This document shows, one piece after another, positions 1 to 9,712 of a DNA stretch of 64,000 nt. How positions within the stretch are numbered: the stretch's first letter is position 1; the number at the start of each line of letters is the position of its first letter. The translations under genes were made by a program, and so were the position numbers. The notes under the pieces were generated by a model. That model worked only from the letters and a program-made list of their open reading frames with translations, did not search any database and was not told where the DNA came from. Source of the DNA: Nostoc sp. ATCC 43529 (GTDB lineage Bacteria > Cyanobacteriota > Cyanobacteriia > Cyanobacteriales > Nostocaceae); assembly GCA_003326205.1 (NCBI GenBank), contig LWTK01000105.1:62001-126000 (forward strand). Direction: 5' to 3'.

Positions 1-707
1 TATGTTGCATAGTAAACATAATTCAATTCGCTGGTGTTGGCGTAGTCTGTAGACATTGCTAATTAGAAGACTGTTGCTCAAAAAGATGATAATGTCTTAG
101 GTTACACAACATTACCAACAAAAATTTGTTAATATTTTTATGGGTTAACCAGTATTTAATAATGCTGAAAAACTTGGTTGAAAAAGTTTTTGTAGTGGAT
201 ACCTACGATAATTGCAGCTGAATATGAAAAATATTTTGATGAGGAAATCAGGATTTATGCCAAGTAAAACGGTTGACAAATTAAAATTTTGTAGTCATAC
301 TCAAGAACAAGGTTATTCAATTTTTTGAGTTGATTTTTCGGCGCTTCATTATTCTAGATATTTAAGTTTCTGGCTAGCGCTATTGTATTTTACGCTACTG
401 GATTCGAGGACAAGTAACGATATAACTAAAGAAGCTTTCAAGTAACACTACCATAAGAATTCAGAACTCAGAATTCAGAATTCAGAAAGAACTCTTAGCC
501 GCAGTTTCCGTCATTGATGCACTTCACCGCAAGCATCAGAAGTTCGAGAATCAAAACAGTTAAAGAATCAGGAAAACATTTGATTTATCAATATACCAGC
601 CATACTAAACTCCTTCTGAATTCTGAATTCTGAATTCTGAATTTTTAGCCCTTATCGATTAAATATAGCCATTTCAGCTATCCCCTAGTAAGAATTGGAA
701 TGAAAAT
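1..707. other. Gene-free region upstream of the devB-like gene
   Basis: No convincing coding frame on either strand. It carries two oppositely oriented clusters of a dispersed motif, tandem ATTCAGA units near 459-490 and the complementary ATTCTGA units near 611-645, which could pair across about 120 bases. The promoter of the downstream exporter gene should lie here, but no clear -35/-10 pair was identified. Confidence 0.6.
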
Positions 708-1916
708 ATGGCAGTAAATAAAGAAAGCCGATTATTTAGAAAACCTGTTGTGCGATCGCGAGTAATTTTAGCAGCTTCTATCACCTTAGCGGCGGGATTA
801 GTCGCTTTGTATAGTTTGGCAACATTTTGGCCGAAAACTAAAGTTGAAACACCAGCAGCTAACCCTGTAAAACCGACCACCCCGACAAAAGTTGCTGTCA
901 CAGCCTTAGGACGTTTGCAGCCAGACGGTGACGTTACTTCTTTGAATGCTCCCAATGCTAATAATGGCGTGCGAGTTGAAAAACTGTTAATCAAAGAAGG
1001 AGAGGCAGTTAGGGCTGGGCAAGTATTGGCGTATCTAGAAACTTATGGTCGTGCAAAAACAGCATTGCAACAGGCTAAAGACCAACTGCAAGTTAGCAAA
1101 GCTAAACTAGCGCAGGTGAAATCTGGGGCGAAAACCGGAGACATTGATGCTCAAAAAGCAGCGATCGCTCGTTTAGAGTCACAATATAAAGGAGACATTG
1201 CTACCCAAGACGCTACAATTGCCCGCGTCCAGGCTGAGGTAGATAACGCTCAAGCTGAAAACGATCGCTATCAGCAATTATATAAACAAGGTGCGATCGC
1301 AGCTTCCGTAGCAGACAGCAAAGCTTTGCAACTCAAAACCACACAACAGCAACTCACAGAAGCCCAAGCCGCCAAACAACGTACTCAAGGCACATATCAA
1401 GAACAACTCAAGCAAGCACAAGCCCAACTCAACAGTATTAGCGAAGTGCGTAGCGTAGATGTTCAAGTTGCACAAACCGAAGTCAACAGTGCAACAACTT
1501 CCGTTCAACAAGCAAAAGCAGACTTGGATTTGAGTTACATTAAATCTCCCATCAATGGCAAAATCTTGAAAATTCATGCCAAAACCGGAGAAGTAATCAG
1601 CACCAGCACAGGATTTGCTGAGATAGGTAAAACATCGCAAATGAATGTGATTGCAGAGGTGTATCAAACCGACGTTCAAAAAGTGCGTGTCGGACAAAAA
1701 GCCAACATCACCAGCACTGCATTTCCTGGAACATTAAAAGGAACCGTCAAAGAAATTGGTTGGCAAGTTGACAAACAAAGCATCTTCAGCCTCAACCCAG
1801 GTTCAGACACAGACCGCAGAATAGTTGAAGTCAAAATCTCCATCGATAACCCCGCAGACAGCGAACGAGTCGCCCGGTTAACCAACTTACAAGTAGATGT
1901 TGCCATACAGATTTAG
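708..1916 (+). CDS. DevB-type HlyD family membrane fusion protein of an ABC exporter
   Basis: Periplasmic adaptor subunit linking an inner-membrane DevC/MacB-like permease to an outer-membrane TolC-like channel; in heterocyst formers this family exports glycolipids. The 402-residue protein has an N-terminal membrane anchor (about residues 18-42), a lipoyl-like half motif near residues 75-110 (VRVEKLLIKEGEAVRAGQVL), a long Gln/Ala-rich alpha-helical hairpin at about 115-270, and a C-terminal beta-barrel part with DLSYIKSPINGKILKI. The ATG start has a GGA purine stretch 9 bases upstream. The devC-like permease follows after 208 bases, so the two form a natural unit. No ATPase gene (devA) is present nearby. 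Family assignment is strong; the heterocyst role is inferred. Confidence 0.92.
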   Translation: MAVNKESRLFRKPVVRSRVILAASITLAAGLVALYSLATFWPKTKVETPAANPVKPTTPTKVAVTALGRLQPDGDVTSLNAPNANNGVRVEKLLIKEGEAVRAGQVLAYLETYGRAKTALQQAKDQLQVSKAKLAQVKSGAKTGDIDAQKAAIARLESQYKGDIATQDATIARVQAEVDNAQAENDRYQQLYKQGAIAASVADSKALQLKTTQQQLTEAQAAKQRTQGTYQEQLKQAQAQLNSISEVRSVDVQVAQTEVNSATTSVQQAKADLDLSYIKSPINGKILKIHAKTGEVISTSTGFAEIGKTSQMNVIAEVYQTDVQKVRVGQKANITSTAFPGTLKGTVKEIGWQVDKQSIFSLNPGSDTDRRIVEVKISIDNPADSERVARLTNLQVDVAIQI

Positions 1917-2124
1917 TTTAGGGCATTGGGCATTGGCATTTATTCATTAATGACTAATGTCCACTAACTAATGACCAATGACTAGTAACTAATGACTATT
2001 AGGCATAGGGCATTGCGAATTGGCATTTATTCATTAATGACTAATGACCAATAACTAATGACCAATGACTAATGACCAATGACTAATGACTAATGACTAA
2101 TGACTAATGACTAATGACTAATTT
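1917..2124. repeat. Heptanucleotide tandem repeat block between devB-like and devC-like genes
   Basis: The spacer consists almost wholly of TGACTAA/TGACCAA heptamers (short tandemly repeated repetitive sequence of cyanobacteria), preceded by two copies of a segment reading GGCATTTATTCATTAATGAC at about 1934 and 2019. It contains stops in all frames and separates two genes that are usually closely linked. Confidence 0.85.
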
Positions 2125-3303
2125 ATGAATTTTAAAATTCCTTTAGCATGGCTACAGCTAGCCCAGCAAAAAGTTCGCTTAATAATAGCTGTAGCCGGGA
2201 TTGCTTTTATTGTGCTGCTGATGTTTGTGCAACTTGGTTTCCAAGATGCTCTTTATTCTAGCGCAACCGCAGTGCATCAAAATCTCAAAGGAGATTTATT
2301 TTTAGTGAGTTCGCAATATAAATCTTTGACCTCAAATCAAAGCTTTTCTCGGACTCGTTTGTATCAAGCTTTAGGGTTTAATGGCGTAGAGTCAGTTAGC
2401 CCAATGTATTTGCAATTTGCCAAACTTAAAAATCCGGTAACTGGTGAGAAATATTCAATATATGTTATTGGTTTTGACCCAGGCAAACCTGTGATGAACA
2501 TCGCAGAAATTGAGCAAAACTTAGATAAACTCAAAATTCCCGATGTCATGCTTTTTGACAGAAGTTCTCGCACAGAGTTTGGCCCAATTGCAGAAAAATT
2601 TGATGCGGGAGATACAGAACAGACGATTGAAATATTTCCGTTTAATTCATTAATTGGCTATAAAGTTAGGATTGGTGGCTTATTCAGTTTAGGGCCTTCC
2701 TTTGGGGTAGATGGTAACTTAGTTGTCAGTGACTCAACTTTCCTAAGGATAAATCCTAATACCCGTCCGGCAGATATGATAGATGTCGGTTTGATAACCC
2801 TCAAACCTGGTACTGATGCACAAACAGTGCTAAAAGATTTGCAGGCAAGCTTGCCAAATGATGTGCAGGTTTTTACACGCCAAGGCTTTATTGATTTTGA
2901 GAAAAAATATTGGTCTGTTAGAACGCCTATTGGTTTCATACTCAACCTGATGTTAACAATGGCTTCTGTAGTTGGTGTAGTAATTGTCTATCAAATTCTT
3001 TACAGCAATATTGCTACACAATTCGTTGCTTATGCCACATTAAAAGCCATAGGTTACGCCAATAGATATCTCTTGAATGTGGTATTTCAACAAGCTTTAA
3101 TTCTGGCAATTTTAGGTTATATTCCAGGCTTTCTTACTTCTGTATTGTTATACGATTTTGCAATGGAAGCAACTAAACTGCCAATAATTATGACCGCTAA
3201 CAATGCAATATTGGTCTTAACATCAACAGTTTTAATATGCATAACTTCTGGAGGACTCGCCATCAATAAACTCCGTTCCGCAGACCCAGGAGATATTTTC
3301 TAA
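2125..3303 (+). CDS. DevC-type ABC exporter permease (FtsX/MacB-like fold)
   Basis: Inner-membrane permease of a DevBCA-type exporter. The 392-residue protein has one membrane helix near residues 17-40, a large periplasmic domain (about 45-265) and three C-terminal helices (about 270-300, 320-345, 355-380), the arrangement of the FtsX/MacB permease family. It ends in ADPGDIF, close to the usual ADPxDIF ending of this family. It follows the membrane fusion protein gene, but the ATP-binding subunit DevA that normally follows is missing; the next gene is an epimerase. The ATPase must therefore come from another locus, or the pair is an orphan. Confidence 0.92.
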   Translation: MNFKIPLAWLQLAQQKVRLIIAVAGIAFIVLLMFVQLGFQDALYSSATAVHQNLKGDLFLVSSQYKSLTSNQSFSRTRLYQALGFNGVESVSPMYLQFAKLKNPVTGEKYSIYVIGFDPGKPVMNIAEIEQNLDKLKIPDVMLFDRSSRTEFGPIAEKFDAGDTEQTIEIFPFNSLIGYKVRIGGLFSLGPSFGVDGNLVVSDSTFLRINPNTRPADMIDVGLITLKPGTDAQTVLKDLQASLPNDVQVFTRQGFIDFEKKYWSVRTPIGFILNLMLTMASVVGVVIVYQILYSNIATQFVAYATLKAIGYANRYLLNVVFQQALILAILGYIPGFLTSVLLYDFAMEATKLPIIMTANNAILVLTSTVLICITSGGLAINKLRSADPGDIF

Positions 3304-3484
3304 ACAATTACTCCCTTCCTCTCCCTGCACCTGGGCATCTCTATGTGAATTAAGCATTTTTTCATTTTCTCTGCGCCCTCTGCGCCTCTGCGGTTTGTTC
3401 AAAAAATAAAAGTTTTCGCTTGAACTGAACCGTATTGAGATAAGCCAAAATCTAAAATCCAAAATTCGTATATCTTTATCCTCT

Positions 3485-4489
3485 ATGAACCTCAAAAACC
3501 AAACTCTCCTAATTACCGGAATTAATGAATTTGTTGGTTTGCGTGCAGCTGAATTAGCCATAGCCCAGGGAATAAAAGTCCGTGGATTACAAACTTCTAA
3601 ACAACAGAACAAAACAGTACAAAATTTAGGCATTGAAGTGATTACTGGTAGTATCACAGATCCTACTATTGCCCAAAAAGCTTGTCAGGGAATAGACGTC
3701 GTTTTACATACAGAACAAATTACCCAAGAAGCTGGCTCAATTAATGATTTTCGTGATGTCAACGTTAAGGGTGCTGTTAACATTGCTAAAGCTGCAAAGC
3801 AAGCAGGCGTTAAAACTTTCGTGCATCTCTCTAGTATAATGGTTTATGGTTTTAACTATTCTGATGGCATCACAGAAACCGGATTACTTTCTGGCGAAAA
3901 TAATCCCTATTGTCAAACAAAAATAGAAGCAGAAACAGCACTTTTAGAATTAAATAATTCGCCGGATTTTGGTGTTATTATCATTCGCGCAGGTGATATT
4001 TACGGCCCTGGAAGTATTCCTTGGATAGTCAAACCAATTCTGATGATGCGCCAAAAATTATTCGCCTATGCCAACGATGGTAAAGGAGTCATCAATCATG
4101 TATATGTAGATAATCTGATTGATAGCATCTTTCTGGCGATAGAAAAACAGACTTACGGAGAAATATTTAATATCACCGACGGACAACAAACTTCTTGGAA
4201 AGAGTATTTCATGCGCTTAGCAGCAATGGAAGGTTTACCAGCACCTCTTTCATTGCCAAAAGATGAAATGAAATTGTTTCTCAAGCTACGCGCTCAAGGA
4301 CAAAAATTATTTCGGAAAAAAGCCGATATTTTACCGGAATCTGTAGATTTTATGACTCGTCCCTATGCGTGTTCCATTGCTAAAGCCCAAAGTTTGTTAA
4401 ATTATAAACCAACAATTGACTTAGAAGAAGGTATGCAGCGTACACATGAATGGCTGCAAAAAACAGAGATTGAAAATTTGATGAAATAG
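3485..4489 (+). CDS. NAD-dependent epimerase/dehydratase (extended SDR)
   Basis: Predicted cytosolic oxidoreductase acting on a nucleotide sugar or related substrate. The 334-residue protein begins with a Rossmann beta-strand and TGINEFVG (residues 11-18), a degenerate form of the TGxxGxxG nucleotide motif with only the first and last Gly kept. The catalytic YxxxK is seen as YCQTK (Tyr142, Lys146), preceded by the HLSSIMVYG strand. DIYGPGS and HVYVDNLIDSI are typical of extended SDRs such as 3-beta-HSD-like epimerases. It lies 181 bases after the devC-like gene and before glycosyltransferases, which suggests glycolipid or polysaccharide synthesis. The exact substrate cannot be read from the sequence. 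Confidence 0.85.
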   Translation: MNLKNQTLLITGINEFVGLRAAELAIAQGIKVRGLQTSKQQNKTVQNLGIEVITGSITDPTIAQKACQGIDVVLHTEQITQEAGSINDFRDVNVKGAVNIAKAAKQAGVKTFVHLSSIMVYGFNYSDGITETGLLSGENNPYCQTKIEAETALLELNNSPDFGVIIIRAGDIYGPGSIPWIVKPILMMRQKLFAYANDGKGVINHVYVDNLIDSIFLAIEKQTYGEIFNITDGQQTSWKEYFMRLAAMEGLPAPLSLPKDEMKLFLKLRAQGQKLFRKKADILPESVDFMTRPYACSIAKAQSLLNYKPTIDLEEGMQRTHEWLQKTEIENLMK

Positions 4490-4777
4490 GAGACGCGATG
4501 AATCGCGTCTGTACAAGAGACGCGATTGATTCTTTATTTTATTAAAAGTCTTGGGTATCAAATTATTCTGACTTCTGAAGTCTAACTTATGACGTTGCAT
4601 TTGGCTAACAATTAGCTGTAATTGAGCCTAAAATAATCAACAGATTGTCTGAATACTTGTGTTATAAAGCAATCTAAATTATTTGTAAAAAATCTGTTGC
4701 CTATTGCCTATTGCCTATTGCCTATTGTCTATTGCCTGCCTCCACAACTAATTTCACAACTCATTTAGGAACGCTAT
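4490..4777. repeat. Intergenic repeats: GAGACGCGAT hairpin and TTGCCTA heptamers
   Basis: Just after the epimerase stop, GAGACGCGATGAATCGCGTCT (about 4492-4512) forms a dispersed hairpin, with a second GAGACGCGATTGATT copy near 4519. At about 4697-4741 there are six or so heptamers of TTGCCTA/TTGCCTG type. No gene is seen. Confidence 0.7.
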
Positions 4778-5761
4778 ATGAGTAGCAATCAGCCACGATT
4801 GAGTATTGGATTACCTGTATACAATGGTGAAAAATTTCTTCGAGAAGCCTTAGATTCCCTCTTGGCTCAAACCTTTGAAGACTTTGAACTAATTATTTCA
4901 GATAATGCATCTACAGATAAAACTGAGGAAATTTGTAGAGCATACGCCAACAAAGATCGACGTATTCGTTACTACCGTAATCAGCATAATATTGGTTGCG
5001 CTTGTAACTTCAATCGTGTCTTTGAGTTAGCTTCGGGTGAGTATTTTAAATGGGCAGCTTATGACGATCTACACGCTCCTGATTTTATCAGTAAATGTGT
5101 TGAAGTACTCGATCGCGACCCTAGCATTATTTTGTGCCACACCCAAGTATACTTTATTGACGAACAAGGAAAGTTTCTTCAAAACTACGATATCAAACTC
5201 AAGACAGATGCTCTAAAGCCACACGATCGCTTTCACGAATTACTGGCTAAACATCTATGTTATCAGTGCTATGGCGTAATTCGCGCTAGCGTTCTGAAAA
5301 AGATACCGCCTATGGGTGGTTATGGTAATGCAGATGGAATTTTGTTGTCAAGGCTTGGTCTTCTGGGTAGATTTTATGAAATCCCAGAATACTTGTTCTT
5401 TGCTAGAAGCCATCCGCAACAATCAATGAGTATATTTTTTCCCAATTATTTGTTGGTAGCAAACAATAATCAAGCATATTCATTGAGTGAATTACCTGAT
5501 TTTTATGGCTATACAGTGTGGTTTGATTCTGCAAAGCAAGGGAAAATTTTATTTCCACATTGGAGAATCTTATGGGAGTATTTTCTATCCATCTGGTGTA
5601 GTCCTATAAGTTTGTATGAGCGGTTATGTTGCCATAGAAGTCTACAACAGAAGTTGAAAGGCACAGAATATTTGTTACTCAAAGATTTATTCAAAGTGTT
5701 GCCAAAACCTGCATTATTTTGGCAAAATGCATCATTTTTAGAAAAAAATATCACACTTTGA
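4778..5761 (+). CDS. Family 2 glycosyltransferase (GT-A fold)
   Basis: Predicted inverting sugar transferase using a nucleotide sugar. The 327-residue protein opens with LSIGLPVYNGEKFLREALDS, followed by FELIISDNASTDKT (about residues 38-51), the standard GT2 nucleotide-binding segment. The metal-binding acidic motif is in WAAYDDLHAPDF (about residues 87-98). There is no clear membrane helix. It sits between an epimerase and other glycosyltransferases, so a role in surface polysaccharide or glycolipid assembly is likely. The sugar donor and acceptor are unknown. Confidence 0.9.
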   Translation: MSSNQPRLSIGLPVYNGEKFLREALDSLLAQTFEDFELIISDNASTDKTEEICRAYANKDRRIRYYRNQHNIGCACNFNRVFELASGEYFKWAAYDDLHAPDFISKCVEVLDRDPSIILCHTQVYFIDEQGKFLQNYDIKLKTDALKPHDRFHELLAKHLCYQCYGVIRASVLKKIPPMGGYGNADGILLSRLGLLGRFYEIPEYLFFARSHPQQSMSIFFPNYLLVANNNQAYSLSELPDFYGYTVWFDSAKQGKILFPHWRILWEYFLSIWCSPISLYERLCCHRSLQQKLKGTEYLLLKDLFKVLPKPALFWQNASFLEKNITL

Positions 5762-5784
5762 ATTAATTTTTAACAGTAAAATCA

Positions 5785-5841
5785 AAAAGTAAAAAGAGAA
5801 ACCTGAAAGTGTTTTTGAATCTTTCATCTCTTTTTACTTTT
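5785..5841. terminator. 15-bp inverted repeat with T-rich arm, possible terminator
   Basis: AAAAGTAAAAAGAGA (5785-5799) is perfectly complementary to TCTCTTTTTACTTTT (5827-5841), with a shorter GAAAG/CTTTC pairing inside the loop. It lies 24 bases after the glycosyltransferase stop. The stem is AT-rich, so it could be a terminator or a dispersed repeat. Confidence 0.5.
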
Positions 5842-5909
5842 AACTTGCAAATTTTGACTTGGTGATTTTTTAGTTAGTTTTCCAAAGTAACCAATTTCAC
5901 GACAAAATT

Positions 5910-6377
5910 ATGCTGAAACTATCTCGATTACCTTACTTTTTGATTGCTACTTTAATGGGCATCAGCTTTGTAAAAACAGTGAATGCTGAATCAACAGCAA
6001 AACTGAGTATTGTCGTCAATGGAATCCGCAACCAAAAAGGCGAGATTTGCTTCCGAGTTTTTGGAGGTGAAAAAGGATTTCCTATGAGTAGTACTAGTGA
6101 AGTTCAAAGTGGCTGCGCTAAGATTACAGGCACTTCTTTGACAAAAGAATTCTCTGGTTTAAAACCTGGGACTTATGCTGTTGCTGTAGTGGACGATCAA
6201 AATGGCGATCGCAAACTCAATAAAGACTTTTTTGGTATTCCTACAGAAGGTTTTGGCCTTTCCAAAAATCCAACTGTATCCATACAAACAGGCACACCAA
6301 AGTTTCGTGATGCCAGTTTTGTAGTGAACAAAAATACCACAGTCAACATTGTTATGAAATACTCGTTGGATTCATAA
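5910..6377 (+). CDS. DUF2141 family secreted protein
   Basis: A 155-residue protein with a cleavable signal peptide (hydrophobic segment about residues 8-22, cleavage expected after VNA near 26). The mature part, with GLKPGTYAVAVVDDQNGDRK and FGIPTEGFGLSKNP, matches the DUF2141 family of small extracytoplasmic beta-sandwich proteins. The biochemical function of the family is not known. It stands alone between two glycosyltransferase genes, each with its own spacer. Confidence 0.85.
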   Translation: MLKLSRLPYFLIATLMGISFVKTVNAESTAKLSIVVNGIRNQKGEICFRVFGGEKGFPMSSTSEVQSGCAKITGTSLTKEFSGLKPGTYAVAVVDDQNGDRKLNKDFFGIPTEGFGLSKNPTVSIQTGTPKFRDASFVVNKNTTVNIVMKYSLDS

Positions 6378-6500
6378 AAGGGACTGGGGGCTGGAGACTA
6401 AGGAGACAAACAATTCAAAATTCAAAATGAAGAATCCATCCTTCTGCCTCCTGCCTCCTGCCTCCTGCCTCTTTTCAATGCCCTATTCTTGGAGAATTTA
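6378..6500. repeat. CCTCCTG heptamer repeats before a glycosyltransferase gene
   Basis: A short spacer with TGCCTCC heptamers in tandem at about 6443-6472, the same unit found before kdpD, before the giant kinase and elsewhere in the window. Confidence 0.6.
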
Positions 6501-7760
6501 ATGGAAGATTTGGCAATATTTCTGTCTAAGTCTTTGATGGGTTGGCTAGTTATTCAGGTGTGTTTAACGCTAATCTTTGTTTGGTATTTGCGCTCATCTC
6601 GAAAGACTTTATTACCAGATGAACAGTTGCCTAAAACAGCAGTAATTCTTTGTTTACGGGGAGCAGATCCGTTTTTGCCTAGCTGTTTGCGATCGCTCCT
6701 AAATCAAAACTATCCAAATTATGATTTAAAGTTAGTTATTGATAGTCAGGAAGATCCAGCTTGGAAAATTGCCAGCGAAACTATCATAGAACAAGAAGCG
6801 ACTAATGTTCAAATCAGTCCTTTGAGAATAGTACGCAATAATTGTAGTCTCAAATGTAGTTCTTTAGTGCAGGCTGTTCGTGAGTTGGACGATTCCTATA
6901 AAGTAGTTGCTTTAGTAGATGCTGATACTATAGTTCATCGCAATTGGTTGCGAGAATTAGTCAGTCCTCTAGGGGATGCTAATGTTGGTGCCACAACTGG
7001 TAACCGTTGGTATGTGCCAACAGGCAGAAATTGGGGGTCTTTAGTACGATATATAGGGAATGTATCGACGGTTGTGCAAATGTTTCTCTTCCAAATTCCT
7101 TGGGGTGGGACTTTGGCGATGAAAACAGAAGTGCTTCACCAAACAGAACTTTTAGATAAGTGGGCACAAGCTTTAAGCGAAGATTTCATGATTCACGATG
7201 TCCTAAAAATACATGGACTAAAGGTTAAGTTTGTACCGACTTTACTAACAGTTAATCGTGAAGAAATTGAATTAGTAGGCTTACTAGATTCTCTTAAACG
7301 TTTAATACTTTGTTCTCGACTTTATCATCCGCGTTGGTTAGCTATAGTTAGTGAAGCTGTTTCTAGTATTCTGTTTCCTACTACAGTAATAATGTTAATT
7401 TTAGAGTCATTATTAGAGGCAAAATGGGAAGCTGCATCTCTATTATTTGTCTGCTATAGCGTCTATATTGTAGGGTTACTTTTGCTGATGCTCGTTTTGG
7501 AGCTAGGCATACAGCAAGTGGTTCGTTTAAATGACCAGCCAATAACCAAATTATCAGCCCCTACCATCGTTAAAATGTTGATTGGCATTCCCTTAACACA
7601 ATGGGTTTATGGGTTAGCAATGCTATCGTCTCTGTGGGCTTCAACAGTCACCTGGCGCAGTATCAGCTATCGGGTTCGAGGAGCTTGGAATATTCGCCTA
7701 GTAGAATATCGCCCTTATCAATGGTTGGATCAGCCTATTAATAGCAAGGTTTCTCTTTGA
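6501..7760 (+). CDS. Membrane-bound family 2 glycosyltransferase
   Basis: The 419-residue protein has an N-terminal membrane helix (about residues 12-30), a GT2 catalytic domain and at least two or three C-terminal membrane segments (about 300-345, 365-390), as in cellulose-synthase-like or ceramide-glucosyltransferase-like enzymes. Catalytic features visible are VALVDADTIVHRNW (DxD motif) and SEDFMIHDVL (the ED dyad before the acceptor-site helix). The ATG at 6501 was chosen because GGAG sits 6 bases before it; an in-frame TTG at 6489 would add four residues but lacks this signal. It probably transfers sugar onto a lipid or polysaccharide at the inner membrane. Confidence 0.88.
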   Translation: MEDLAIFLSKSLMGWLVIQVCLTLIFVWYLRSSRKTLLPDEQLPKTAVILCLRGADPFLPSCLRSLLNQNYPNYDLKLVIDSQEDPAWKIASETIIEQEATNVQISPLRIVRNNCSLKCSSLVQAVRELDDSYKVVALVDADTIVHRNWLRELVSPLGDANVGATTGNRWYVPTGRNWGSLVRYIGNVSTVVQMFLFQIPWGGTLAMKTEVLHQTELLDKWAQALSEDFMIHDVLKIHGLKVKFVPTLLTVNREEIELVGLLDSLKRLILCSRLYHPRWLAIVSEAVSSILFPTTVIMLILESLLEAKWEAASLLFVCYSVYIVGLLLLMLVLELGIQQVVRLNDQPITKLSAPTIVKMLIGIPLTQWVYGLAMLSSLWASTVTWRSISYRVRGAWNIRLVEYRPYQWLDQPINSKVSL

Positions 7761-8425
7761 ACACGAGTCAGAATCGGCTACGCCCTGCTGCGCTAACAGA
7801 ATTCAGGAGTGAAAATTCTGAATAGGTTCTCTATGTCACTAACATTAACCGATGGTAAAACTTGGACACCAAGGGAATCCAAGCCTGTTGCCTATTGCCT
7901 ATTGCCTGTTCCCTGCTTTAAATATCAACTAGGGCTATGAAAATTATCAGACTAAACATTCCCTAGTGCTGAATTTATATTATCTTATTTTTTAGTAGAT
8001 TATATTAACGATAACCCTTGTTACACATATTGTTGCATTAAAAGCAAGGGTTGAGAAAAATATATTAAGGGGAATTTTGACTAAGTTTTTCAGGTTTTGA
8101 TAATTTCTGATTAAGAATTGGAAATATCTTTTCCACAATCTCAAATTAAGACTGTTTATCAATGCGTAAATCCTAAATTGAAATGTATTAGCGGGAATTG
8201 CTGAACCAAAATCAGGATGTTAATAGTAAGAAAAAAGCCTTCAGATTTTAGATTCACAGTAATCGAAAAATCAGGCTTACTATAACTTATTGATTTTTAA
8301 AATCTTTAAGTTTAAGTAGAAAAAAATTCTGAATTCTAAATTCTGAATTCTTACTTTTCATGAAACATTGCTGCGTAAGTCCTAAGTCCAAAACCAGCAT
8401 TTTCGTGAAATAATTCCTTTTTGAT
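7761..8425. other. 665-base gene-free region with dispersed repeats
   Basis: No supported gene. It holds TTGCCTA heptamers near 7888-7912, an AT-rich middle part, and an ATTCTGA/ATTCTAA cluster near 8325-8352 followed by a fragment resembling the GCGTAAGTCCT end of the window's MITE family at about 8373. The promoter of the downstream glycosyltransferase must be here. Confidence 0.5.
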
Positions 8426-9703
8426 ATGGCTAAGCAAAGACTCCGCATTGCCCTATTTACAGGCTTGTACGCTCCTTTCTTAACTGGAGTATCTGTAGCA
8501 GTCCATCAACGAGTTCGTTGGTTGTTGCAACAGGGACATGAGGTCTTTTTGATTCATCCACAAATTAACGATCGCTACCCGAAAAATGTTGGCGATCGCC
8601 CCATGCCAGGATTAAGTGAAATTCAATCTTTTCCTAACTTAACTACTTACGCATTCCCCACAAAACCATTAATTTTCTACAAGTCTCTTCCCCAACCATT
8701 GCACTATTGGCATTGGAGTGATACCAAGCTGTTAGAGAAGTTTAAGCCAGACATTATAGTGGTTGAAGAAGCACCACAAATGAGAGGTTTATACTCATTT
8801 TTCTTGCAAGGTTACGGTCGCCCTGTAGGAACACAATACGCAAGACGAACAGGTACGCCAATAATATCGCTTTTCCATACTGATATTGTTGAGTACATCA
8901 AATATTACTTTGGAAAGAAATTCTTCAGTTTAGTTCGTCCCATCATTCCCATTTTGGTGAAACAGTTTAGCAACTCTTATGACTTGAATTTCTTTTCTTC
9001 CCAAGAACAACTCAAGAAATACAAAGATTTCAAATGCCAACGTGCTGAATATCTTGCTTATCAAGGTATAGATTGCGAAAAATTCCACCCACGAAATATT
9101 TGTTACGACCCAATTCCTAACGACAAACGACCAACTTTGTTGTTTGTCGGACGCATCACGGCCGAAAAGAATGTCAACCAACTGATTGATATATATCCAC
9201 TCATTGCTGCGAAAATCCCTGATGTCCATCTGGTAATTGTTGGTAGCGGTCCTCAGGATCGAGAAATTCGCGAACGTGCCCAAAAGTTTGCATCGGGTAT
9301 TACCATCTGGGGTGAGTCCCACGGTACAGAACTTTTAGGTTGGTTTGCTAGAGCAGATGTTTTTGTTAACCCCTCTATCACCGAAAACTTCTGCACCACA
9401 AACAACGAAGCTCTAGCCTCTGGAACCCCTCTGGTTGCTGTTGTTGCACCTTCAACCTCAGAACAGGTATATCCTGGTCGCAACGGCTTTCTGGCTCAAC
9501 CTAACAACCCAACAGACTTTGCCCAAAAGGTGATTGCGATTCTAGAAAATCCTGACTTGAAGGCAGATATGACTAAAAACGCTCGCCCCTCCATAATCGA
9601 TTTCGATTGGTCAGCATGTATGGAAAAGTTTGAAGACAAACTCTATCAAATCGTTGAAGGATCGAAGAAAGCGGAGGTAAGTACAAGCGCTATAAAACTA
9701 TAG
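8426..9703 (+). CDS. GT4-type glycosyltransferase (GT-B fold)
   Basis: Retaining glycosyltransferase of the GT1/GT4 superfamily, 425 residues. The N-terminal domain begins RIALFTGLYAPFLTGVSVAV, typical of lipid-linked sugar transferases such as sulfoquinovosyl/glucosyl-diacylglycerol and phosphatidylinositol mannosyltransferase relatives. The C-terminal domain has LLFVGRITAEKN and the nucleotide-sugar EX7E motif in ENFCTTNNEALASG. Its N-terminal Gly-rich loop and HTDIVEYIKYY segment resemble SqdX-like enzymes, but the substrate is not certain. The start is ATG with no strong Shine-Dalgarno sequence. It is the last gene of the sugar-transfer group. Confidence 0.88.
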   Translation: MAKQRLRIALFTGLYAPFLTGVSVAVHQRVRWLLQQGHEVFLIHPQINDRYPKNVGDRPMPGLSEIQSFPNLTTYAFPTKPLIFYKSLPQPLHYWHWSDTKLLEKFKPDIIVVEEAPQMRGLYSFFLQGYGRPVGTQYARRTGTPIISLFHTDIVEYIKYYFGKKFFSLVRPIIPILVKQFSNSYDLNFFSSQEQLKKYKDFKCQRAEYLAYQGIDCEKFHPRNICYDPIPNDKRPTLLFVGRITAEKNVNQLIDIYPLIAAKIPDVHLVIVGSGPQDREIRERAQKFASGITIWGESHGTELLGWFARADVFVNPSITENFCTTNNEALASGTPLVAVVAPSTSEQVYPGRNGFLAQPNNPTDFAQKVIAILENPDLKADMTKNARPSIIDFDWSACMEKFEDKLYQIVEGSKKAEVSTSAIKL

Positions 9704-9712
9704 CGATCGCTT

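Noticed and set aside
192..206. GTA...TAC pair upstream of the devB-like gene, similar to an NtcA site
   Set aside because: The spacing is nine bases (GTGGATACC), not eight, there is no properly spaced -10 box, and it lies about 500 bases from the start codon.
1917..2124. Heptamer block considered as a CRISPR or coding repeat
   Set aside because: It is a simple 7-base tandem repeat with stops in all frames, a common cyanobacterial repeat type.
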